NCBI GenBank assembly: GCA_007135355.1
Contig: SLJA01000345.1
Location: 1 to 8,775, forward strand
Direction: 5' to 3'
DNA length: 8,775 nt
DNA from: Wenzhouxiangella sp.
GTDB lineage: Bacteria; Pseudomonadota; Gammaproteobacteria; Xanthomonadales; Wenzhouxiangellaceae
Below the pieces are notes generated by a model. It was given only the letters and a program-made list of their open reading frames with translations, did not search any database and had not been told where the DNA came from. The translations under genes and the position numbers were made by a program. This document shows, piece after piece, positions 1 through 5,396 of the stretch (positions are counted from its first letter, which is position 1; each line of letters opens with the position of its first letter).

Positions 1-905
1 GGGTGCGTGAAGCGGTGCGTCAACCCAACGCCGGCCAGCGCGACATGATCGTTGCCATTGACGCCGGCCACGGCGGTGAAGATCCGGGCGCTATTGGCCC
101 TGGCGGCACCTATGAAAAGACTGTTACGCTGGAAATTTCTCGGGAGCTGGAGCGTCGCATCAACGAAATGCCGGGCATGCGCGCGGTTATGGTGCGCACC
201 GGCGACTATTTTCTGCCGCTGCAGACCCGTTACCAGCGCGCGCGCGACGCCGGCGCCGATTTGTTTTTGTCGATTCATGCCGACTCCTTCCGTGATTTCC
301 GTGTGCGCGGCAGTTCCGTCTACATTCTTTCGCGCAGCGGGGCCTCCAGCCAGGCGGCGCGCTTGCTGGCGCAACGAGAGAACAAGGCCGACCTGATCGG
401 TGGCGTGCCGCTGAATCAAACCGACGATATGCTCAGTTCCGTACTGCTGGATTTGTCGCAGAGCGCGGCCCTGGAATACAGCGAAGATGCTGCCGAGCAG
501 CTGCTGCGTCAGCTCGGAACCGTGGGGCGCGTGCACCGCAACAATGTTGAACGGGCCAATTTCGTGGTGCTGCGGGCACCGGACGTGCCCAGCGTGCTGA
601 TCGAGGTGGGTTTCATCAGCAATCCGCAGGATGAGCAGGCGCTGAACACGCCGGCCCATCGACGTCAGGTGGCCAGCGCCATTGCTACGGGTATACGCCA
701 TCACTTCCAGCGCAATGCGCCGCCGGGCACCTGGTTTGCCGCCAACCGCAATGGCAGCCACCAGCATGTGGTTCAGCGTGGCGATACTCTGGGCGTGATC
801 GCGCAACGCTACCAGGTCAGCGTCTCGCAGCTGCGGGCGGCCAATGATCTGAATGGTGACGTCATTCATCCGGGAGCCGTTCTGGTCATCCCCTCCAACT
901 CATAA
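1..905 (+). CDS. amiB: N-acetylmuramoyl-L-alanine amidase AmiB, 3' part (5' end outside window)
   Basis: Periplasmic zinc amidase that cleaves the bond between N-acetylmuramic acid and the peptide stem of peptidoglycan, needed for daughter-cell separation. The visible 300 codons (frame from position 3) hold a complete Amidase_3 domain at about residues 14-235. The zinc ligands are His23 (DAGHGG), Glu38 (TYEKT) and His92 (LSIHAD), and the catalytic Glu is Glu201 (IEVGFISN). The segment between His92 and Glu201 (about residues 112-165) matches the helical insert that in the AmiA/B/C family covers the active site until an EnvC- or NlpD-type activator relieves it. A LysM peptidoglycan-binding domain fills about residues 254-297. 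The GTG at position 3 is probably not the real start: the signal peptide and N-terminal AMIN domain expected for AmiB are missing and should lie upstream. The gene ends with TAA, 31 nt before mutL. The assignment is firm; the AmiB name rests on the neighbours as well as the domains. Confidence 0.95.
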   Translation, partial: VREAVRQPNAGQRDMIVAIDAGHGGEDPGAIGPGGTYEKTVTLEISRELERRINEMPGMRAVMVRTGDYFLPLQTRYQRARDAGADLFLSIHADSFRDFRVRGSSVYILSRSGASSQAARLLAQRENKADLIGGVPLNQTDDMLSSVLLDLSQSAALEYSEDAAEQLLRQLGTVGRVHRNNVERANFVVLRAPDVPSVLIEVGFISNPQDEQALNTPAHRRQVASAIATGIRHHFQRNAPPGTWFAANRNGSHQHVVQRGDTLGVIAQRYQVSVSQLRAANDLNGDVIHPGAVLVIPSNS

Positions 906-923
906 AGCCGGCTCGGATTCCTT

Positions 924-929
924 TACACT
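924..929 (+). promoter_or_regulatory. Possible -10 element for a leaderless mutL transcript
   Basis: TACACT matches the sigma-70 -10 consensus at four of six positions, including the key second A and final T. It ends 7 nt before the mutL ATG, so transcription would begin at about 936-937, on the start codon itself. No Shine-Dalgarno-like sequence precedes that ATG, as expected for leaderless translation. No recognisable -35 lies at normal spacing, so the call is weak. Confidence 0.3.
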
Positions 930-936
930 TCGCGGC

Positions 937-2673
937 ATGCCGATCCGCAAGCTGCCCGCGCACCTCATCAATCAGATTGCCGCCGGCGAGGTGGTCGAGC
1001 GGCCCGCCTCGGTGGTCAAGGAACTGCTTGAAAACAGCCTGGACGCCGGCTCCAGTCGAATCCGCGTCGAGATCGACGAGGGTGGACTGCGTCGGATCCG
1101 CGTGGCTGATGACGGCCGGGGCATTGCCGTCGAGGAGCTCCGGATGGCGCTGGACCCGCATGCGACCAGCAAAATCGCCTCACTCGAAGACCTGGAAAGC
1201 GTGGCGACGCTGGGCTTTCGCGGCGAGGCACTGGCTTCGATCGCCTCGGTGTCGCGGCTCAGGCTGGCTTCGCGGGCTCGGGATGCTGAGTCTGGTTCTG
1301 AAATCCGCGCCGAGCAAGGGCGACTGGACGGCCCCGAACCGTGCGGCATGCCGACGGGCACCGTGGTCGAAGTGACTGATCTGTTTTTCAATACACCGGC
1401 CCGGCGCAAATTTGTACGTACCGAGCGCACCGAGTTCGGACATATCGACGATGTGGTACGCCGCCTGGCGCTGGCCAATCCGGCCTGCGGCTTTGAGCTG
1501 CTGCACAACGGGCGCGCGCTGCGTCGACTGCCGGCGGTTACGGCGTCCGCCGGGACGCAGCGACGCGTGGCCGAGGTGTGCGGGCAAGAATTCATTGAGC
1601 AGGCGCTGGAACTTGAGAGCGTACATGACGGCTTGACCTTGTCCGGCTACGTTGCCCGGCCCACTTTCTCGCGTAGCCAGGCTGATTTGCAGTTTTTTTT
1701 CGTCAACGGCCGCTTGGTGCGGGATCGGCTGGTCGCCCATGCCGTGCGCCAGGCCTATCAGGACGTGCTGTTCCACGGTCGGCATCCGGCCTTCGTGCTG
1801 CATTTCAGCATTGACCCCAGACGGGTAGACGTCAATGTGCATCCGCAGAAAACCGAAGTGCGCTTTCGCGATGGCCGCAAGGTGCATGATTTCTTGTTTT
1901 CCAGTATTCACCGTGCCTTGAGCGAGACCCGTCCACGCGAGGCTGCGGCGGCAGTGCCGGCCGCTTCGGCGGGCAGCTGGCCGGCTGGCGGTACCCAGAC
2001 CGGATTGGGCTTGAGCGTGGCCGAGACCATGGCGCGCTATGGTCGTCTGGCTGGGACCGCGCCACCCCCGGCGGCTGCCGGCGGCGATGTGCCGCCACTG
2101 GGTTTTGCGCTGGCTCAGGTTGCTGGTGTGTTCGTTCTGGCGGAGAACGCGCGGGGGCTGGTGATCGTCGACATGCATGCCGCCCATGAGCGGATTGTCT
2201 ATGAACAGCTCAAGCGCTCCTGGGTCGAGGCCCGAGTCAAGGCGCAAACCCTGTTAGTGCCGGAGCGATTAGCGGTCTCGGCCGGCGAGCTGCGGGTGTT
2301 GGAGCATAGCGCCGAGTCACTGTCGCGGTTGGGATTTGATCTGCAGCCTTCAGGGCCGGAATCGCTGACCGTCCGCTCGGTGCCGGCGCTGCTGGTGGGG
2401 GGCGATGTGCTGCAGCTGGTGCGGGACGTGCTGGCCGATCTGGTTGAGCTGGGCCGCAGTGACCGCGTTGAGGCGCATATTGATCGTTTGTTGTCCAGTA
2501 TGGCCTGCCACGGCTCGGTGCGGGCCAATCGGCGCCTGAATATTGACGAAATGAATGCGTTGCTGCGCGACATGGAGCGCACGGAGCGCAGTGATCAATG
2601 CAATCACGGTCGTCCGACCTGGGTTCAGCTGGATATGAAGGCCCTCGATCAATTGTTTTTGCGTGGCCAGTGA
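937..2673 (+). CDS. mutL: DNA mismatch repair protein MutL (endonuclease-type)
   Basis: Cytoplasmic mismatch-repair ATPase that links MutS mismatch recognition to strand incision. The 578-residue product has the GHKL ATPase motifs: E32/N33 in ELLENSLDAG, DDGRGI at 58-63, TSKI at 77-80 and GFRGEALASI at 93-102. The transducer domain follows to about residue 330, with VNGR at 256-259 and VDVNVHPQK at 297-305. A short Ala/Pro/Gly-rich linker (about 331-385) leads to the C-terminal dimerisation domain. That domain carries a DMHAAHERIVYE motif (412-423), close to the DQHA(X)2E(X)4E endonuclease signature, plus ACHGS (523-527) and CNHGRP (555-560). E. coli-type MutL lacks these and relies on MutH. 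The ATG at 937 was chosen because family homology begins at MPIRKLPAHLINQIAAGEVV. An in-frame ATG at 853 would add 28 unrelated residues and overlap amiB. There is no Shine-Dalgarno sequence. The 3' end overlaps miaA by 11 nt. Confidence 0.98.
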   Translation: MPIRKLPAHLINQIAAGEVVERPASVVKELLENSLDAGSSRIRVEIDEGGLRRIRVADDGRGIAVEELRMALDPHATSKIASLEDLESVATLGFRGEALASIASVSRLRLASRARDAESGSEIRAEQGRLDGPEPCGMPTGTVVEVTDLFFNTPARRKFVRTERTEFGHIDDVVRRLALANPACGFELLHNGRALRRLPAVTASAGTQRRVAEVCGQEFIEQALELESVHDGLTLSGYVARPTFSRSQADLQFFFVNGRLVRDRLVAHAVRQAYQDVLFHGRHPAFVLHFSIDPRRVDVNVHPQKTEVRFRDGRKVHDFLFSSIHRALSETRPREAAAAVPAASAGSWPAGGTQTGLGLSVAETMARYGRLAGTAPPPAAAGGDVPPLGFALAQVAGVFVLAENARGLVIVDMHAAHERIVYEQLKRSWVEARVKAQTLLVPERLAVSAGELRVLEHSAESLSRLGFDLQPSGPESLTVRSVPALLVGGDVLQLVRDVLADLVELGRSDRVEAHIDRLLSSMACHGSVRANRRLNIDEMNALLRDMERTERSDQCNHGRPTWVQLDMKALDQLFLRGQ

Positions 2674-3619
2674 GGCGGGCGCCGGGCTGCCTCCGGCGAT
2701 TTTGCTGATGGGGCCGACGGCAGCCGGCAAGACCGGCATGGCCCTGGCCATTCACGACCAGCTGCCGGTCAGCCTGATCAGCGTGGATTCGGCCCAGGTC
2801 TACCGCGGACTGGATGTCGGCTCGGCCAAGTTGGATCGCGAAACCTTGCTTCGTTACCCGCACGCGCTGATTGATATTCGTGACCCCGAGCAGGGCTATT
2901 CGGCGGCCGAGTTCGTCGCCGATGCCGAACAAGCCATGCGCTCGGCCGCCGCCATGGGCAAAACGCCGCTGCTGGTGGGCGGCACCAATCTGTACTTCCG
3001 TGCCCTGCTATATGGCCTGGACGAGTTGCCGGTGGCAGACCCTGAAGTGCGTGCGCGGCTCGCGCGCAGGGCCGGCGAACGGGGTTGGGAGGCGCTGCAC
3101 CGAGAGTTGGCCATGCGCGACCCGGAAAGCGCGCGCCGCATTCGCCCGGGCGATGCCCAGCGCGTCCAGCGCGCGCTGGAGGTGCTGGAGCTGACCGGTA
3201 AGGGCCTGAGTTCACACCACAATCAACCGAGATTGCCGCGTTTTTCCAGCCTGCGGATCGTCTTGACGACGGCATCGCGCCAAAGCTTGCACGCGCGGAT
3301 CGAGCAACGGGCGGCCGCGATGCTCGAAGCCGGGCTGATCGAAGAGGTGGCGGGCCTGCGCCGGCGGCCCGATTTGCATGCGGACGCGCCGGCCATGCGC
3401 AGCGTCGGCTATCGGCAAGTTTGGGAGCATTTGCAGCGACCGCGGGATGTGGCAGGCCTGCGGGCCCGGATCGCCGCGGCCACCCGCCAGCTGGCCAAGC
3501 GTCAGCTGACCGGCTTTCGCAAATTTCCGCGAACCCTCTGGTATGATTCAGCCCGTATGGCCACGGACGCGATGGTGATTAGGCAGGCCGCCAGATGGAT
3601 TGCCCTGGGTGCAGGGTGA
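2663..3619 (+). CDS. miaA: tRNA dimethylallyltransferase MiaA
   Basis: Transfers a dimethylallyl group from DMAPP to N6 of A37 in tRNAs that read UNN codons, giving i6A, the substrate of MiaB. The 318-residue protein has the P-loop GPTAAGKT (17-24), the DSAQVYRGLDVGSAK block with catalytic Asp42 (42-56), VGGTNLYFRALL (105-116) and the C-terminal SVGYRQ and TRQLAKRQLT blocks (247-252, 274-283). The length is normal for the family. GTG at 2663 is the chosen start: the next in-frame ATG (residue 16) falls within the strand leading into the P-loop and would disrupt the fold. The start lies inside mutL with an 11-nt overlap and no clear Shine-Dalgarno sequence, so translation is probably coupled to mutL. 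The block usually written as RQLTWLR in this family reads RQLTGFR here. The 3' end holds a likely promoter for hfq. Confidence 0.98.
   Translation: MASEAGAGLPPAILLMGPTAAGKTGMALAIHDQLPVSLISVDSAQVYRGLDVGSAKLDRETLLRYPHALIDIRDPEQGYSAAEFVADAEQAMRSAAAMGKTPLLVGGTNLYFRALLYGLDELPVADPEVRARLARRAGERGWEALHRELAMRDPESARRIRPGDAQRVQRALEVLELTGKGLSSHHNQPRLPRFSSLRIVLTTASRQSLHARIEQRAAAMLEAGLIEEVAGLRRRPDLHADAPAMRSVGYRQVWEHLQRPRDVAGLRARIAAATRQLAKRQLTGFRKFPRTLWYDSARMATDAMVIRQAARWIALGAG
3539..3547 (+). promoter_or_regulatory. Candidate extended -10 promoter for hfq within the 3' end of miaA
   Basis: TGGTATGAT contains TATGAT (five of six matches to TATAAT) preceded by TG one base upstream, which is the extended -10 arrangement that tolerates a poor -35. 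No good -35 is visible 15-19 nt upstream. Transcription would start near 3554, giving an hfq leader of about 158 nt. E. coli is known to transcribe hfq from promoters inside miaA, so the location is plausible. It rests on consensus matching only. Confidence 0.4.
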
Positions 3620-3671
3620 GCGTCTGAGCGGGACCAGTGGCAGGCGGTGTGTTGCAAGACACTGCGGACCG

Positions 3672-3680
3672 AACAATAAC
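3672..3680 (+). promoter_or_regulatory. AAN-triplet run in the hfq leader, candidate Hfq binding site
   Basis: AACAATAAC is three consecutive A-A-N triplets, the pattern (A-R-N repeats) bound by the distal face of proteobacterial Hfq. It lies 18 nt upstream of the hfq Shine-Dalgarno sequence in a GC-rich genome where such a run is uncommon. E. coli Hfq represses its own mRNA by binding its leader, so a similar loop is possible here. Function is inferred. Confidence 0.35.
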
Positions 3681-3698
3681 GATATAGAGCCACAACTT

Positions 3699-3704
3699 AA
3701 GGAG
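3699..3704 (+). promoter_or_regulatory. Strong ribosome binding site of hfq
   Basis: AAGGAG lies 7 nt before the hfq ATG. It is the best-placed Shine-Dalgarno sequence in the window and contrasts with the weak or absent ones of mutL, miaA, hflX and purA, consistent with strong independent translation of hfq. Confidence 0.85.
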
Positions 3705-3711
3705 TGCAGGC

Positions 3712-3951
3712 ATGTCCAAGGGGCAATCGCTACAGGATCCGTTTCTTAATGCGCTCAGACGAGAGCGCGTTCCGGTGTCGATTTATCTGGTCAACGGCAT
3801 CAAGCTGCAGGGCCAGATTGAGTCGTTTGACAACTTCGTTGTTTTGCTCAAAAACTCCGTCAGCCAGATGATTTACAAGCATGCGATCTCGACGGTGGTG
3901 CCGGCGCGCAACGTGCGACTGGCGCAGAACGAAGAGGACGAAGACTCCTGA
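3712..3951 (+). CDS. hfq: RNA chaperone Hfq
   Basis: Hexameric Sm-like RNA chaperone that pairs small RNAs with mRNAs and tunes translation and decay. The 79-residue product is nearly all Sm core: the N-terminal helix with Gln8 and Asp9, the rim arginine patch R16-R17-E18-R19, Tyr25 and Lys31 of the distal and proximal surfaces, and the Sm2 block Y55-K56-H57 in IYKHAISTVV. The C-terminal tail is short and acidic (NEEDEDS), much shorter than the E. coli tail. Position 41, which is Gln in the E. coli protein and contributes to the proximal uridine pocket, is Asn here. The ATG is fixed by a strong Shine-Dalgarno sequence and by family homology from residue 1. The preceding 92-nt gap probably holds regulatory RNA sequence. 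Its place between miaA and hflX is the classic gammaproteobacterial arrangement. Confidence 0.99.
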   Translation: MSKGQSLQDPFLNALRRERVPVSIYLVNGIKLQGQIESFDNFVVLLKNSVSQMIYKHAISTVVPARNVRLAQNEEDEDS

Positions 3952-3959
3952 TTTCGACC

Positions 3960-3965
3960 GAGGAA
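3960..3965 (+). promoter_or_regulatory. Shine-Dalgarno-like sequence between hfq and hflX with no in-frame start at normal distance
   Basis: GAGGAA is a good Shine-Dalgarno match. The only conventional start just downstream is the GTG at 3976, 10 nt away, which is in a different frame from hflX and opens a 79-codon reading frame rich in Arg and Cys. The first conventional start in the hflX frame is the TTG at 3999, 33 nt away. This leaves the hflX start uncertain. Confidence 0.35.
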
Positions 3966-3998
3966 TCACCGGTTCGTGCGAGCTCGAATCGCACGCTG

Positions 3999-5255
3999 TT
4001 GCTGCATCCAGTCATCACGGCGTTGGACGACGCCGACAGCCGAGAGGAGTTTCGTCGCCTGGCTGAATCGGCGGGACTCGCCGTGGTGGCCGAAGTGCAG
4101 GCGCCGCGTGACCGGCCGGACCCCAAGTTTTTCGTCGGTGCGGGCAAGGTCGACGAGGTCAAGGAGCTGGTTGCCGGCGACGATATCGCCCTGGTGCTGG
4201 TCAATGGCCGCCTGAGTCCGATCCAGGAGCGCAACCTGGCGCGCGCCCTGAAATGTAATGTGCTCGATCGCACCACCCTGATTCTCGACATCTTTGCCCA
4301 GCGCGCACGCTCGCACGAGGGCAAGTTGCAGGTCGAGCTGGCTCAGCTCAGGCATTTGTCAACGCGACTGGTCCGCGGCTGGACTCACCTCGAGCGCCAG
4401 CGTGGTGGGATCGGGTTGCGCGGTCCCGGCGAAACCCAGCTGGAAACCGACCGCCGCTTGCTGGGCGATCGTATTCGTCAACTCAGCGCCCGCCTGGCCC
4501 GGGTCGAGCAACGGCGTGAGCAGGGCCGGCGCGGACGACGGCGCAGTGAAATCCCGCTGGTGGCGCTGGTGGGGTACACCAATGCCGGCAAGTCGACCTT
4601 GTTCAACCGCCTGACTGAATCGGCGGTCATGGCCCGGGACCAGCTGTTCGCCACGCTGGACCCGACCGTGCGCCGCATTGACGGGGTTGACGGCTCGCCC
4701 ATCCTGCTCAGCGACACCGTGGGCTTCATCCGTGAGCTGCCGCATGAACTGATCGCCGCTTTTCGCGCCACCCTGGAAGAGACCCTGGCCGCCAGTCTGG
4801 TCATTCACGTCGTCGACGCCTCCGATCCGGATCGCAAGCGCCATATGGCCGTGGTTGAAGAGGTGCTGGACCAGATTGGTGCGGCGGAATTGCCGCGGCT
4901 GACCGTTTACAACAAGATCGACTTGAACCAACAGTCGGCGGCCGTGGAACGCGATGCCAATGGCGTGGTCGAATCGGTCTGGCTATCGGCTGCGACCGGC
5001 GACGGTCTGGATGCCTTACGTGCCTGCGTCGCCGAACGGGTCGACGAGGGCCGCATTCGACGCGAGATTCGGCTGCCGCCGGAAGGCCAGCGTTTGCGTT
5101 CGCGCTTGTTCGATCTCGGCGGTGTGCGTGGCGAGCGGGTCGAAGATGACGGCGGCACGCGCCTGCAGGTTGATCTCGCTCGACGCGACTTGCGTGCCTT
5201 GACGCGACTTGACGGCCTGGATGGCAAACTAGCACGCGATCTATTGCTAAACTAG
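3999..5255 (+). CDS. hflX: GTPase HflX (ribosome-splitting factor), start uncertain
   Basis: Cytoplasmic GTPase of the Obg-HflX superfamily that binds 50S subunits and splits stalled 70S ribosomes under heat or antibiotic stress. From the TTG at 3999 the product is 418 residues. It has an N-terminal HflX domain (PKFFVGAGK, LSPIQERNL, RTTLILDIFAQRA at 42-103), the glycine-rich GGIGLRGPGETQLETDRR block (136-153), and a complete G domain: G1 GYTNAGKST (192-200), G2 around FATLDPT (217-223), G3 DTVGF (239-243), G4 NKID (305-308) and G5 SAATG (330-334). A C-terminal domain follows (LRSRLFDLGG, about 366-375). The start is a problem: no ATG or GTG occurs in frame between the hfq stop and the conserved region. 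Frame-consistent residues that resemble the family N-terminus continue upstream of 3999, so the true protein may begin earlier at a rare codon, for example the ATT at 3951 that overlaps the hfq stop. Identity is certain. Confidence 0.95.
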   Translation: MLHPVITALDDADSREEFRRLAESAGLAVVAEVQAPRDRPDPKFFVGAGKVDEVKELVAGDDIALVLVNGRLSPIQERNLARALKCNVLDRTTLILDIFAQRARSHEGKLQVELAQLRHLSTRLVRGWTHLERQRGGIGLRGPGETQLETDRRLLGDRIRQLSARLARVEQRREQGRRGRRRSEIPLVALVGYTNAGKSTLFNRLTESAVMARDQLFATLDPTVRRIDGVDGSPILLSDTVGFIRELPHELIAAFRATLEETLAASLVIHVVDASDPDRKRHMAVVEEVLDQIGAAELPRLTVYNKIDLNQQSAAVERDANGVVESVWLSAATGDGLDALRACVAERVDEGRIRREIRLPPEGQRLRSRLFDLGGVRGERVEDDGGTRLQVDLARRDLRALTRLDGLDGKLARDLLLN

Positions 5256-5396
5256 TGGGCTTGACCGGGAGCCCAAACAACATCCCATTGAAAACCCGGA
5301 TCGTTTGGCACAGCGAGACTTCTTTATCAAGCCGATCGGCCCGATGCCGGTTGGCGGTATCGCCTGCCTTTGCATCGCATAGTTACGGAGACAGCA
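5256..5396 (+). other. hflX-hflK intergenic leader
   Basis: This 141-nt gap is the longest in the window. It holds a weak stem (GGGCT at 5257-5261 pairing with AGCCC at 5270-5274, 8-nt loop) with no following T-run, so it is not a convincing terminator. It also holds a perfect 10-bp palindrome GCCGATCGGC (5331-5340) and a 4-bp stem with a 4-nt loop (5353-5364). TTGAAA (5288-5293) and TTGGCA (5305-5310) resemble -35 elements, but neither has a good -10 at normal spacing. A promoter for hflK is possible but not shown. Confidence 0.4.
5387..5390 (+). promoter_or_regulatory. Ribosome binding site that fixes the hflK start
   Basis: GGAG lies 6 nt before the ATG at 5397. It supports that start over the in-frame TTG at 5370, which has no such sequence and would add nine residues not expected in HflK. 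Confidence 0.75.

Noticed and set aside
853..936. An upstream in-frame ATG for mutL at 853
   Set aside because: It would add 28 residues inside the amiB coding region with no family similarity; MutL homology begins exactly at the ATG at 937.
3652..3680. A sigma-70 promoter TTGCAA / AATAAC (17-nt spacer) ahead of hfq
   Set aside because: Both hexamers match at only four of six positions, and the -10 lacks the key first and last T. The AATAAC is better explained as part of the AAN-triplet run, and the extended -10 at 3539-3547 is the stronger candidate.
3976..4215. A 79-codon frame starting at GTG 3976, served by GAGGAA
   Set aside because: Its product is an Arg/Cys/Trp-rich shadow of the hflX sequence in another frame, with no protein-like character.
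4556..4572. Chi-like octamers GCTGGTGG, two in near tandem here and others near 2390, 2963 and 5624
   Set aside because: They encode recurrent Leu-Val codons in conserved strands, and the octamer is a Chi site only in enteric bacteria, which this window does not resemble.
5304..5320. A sigma-54-like promoter (TTTGGCAC) ahead of hflK
   Set aside because: The -24 half fits, but the position that should hold the invariant GC of the -12 half reads CT.
5370..5396. A TTG start for hflK giving nine extra residues
   Set aside because: The ATG at 5397 has a well-placed GGAG and gives the typical HflK N-terminus.
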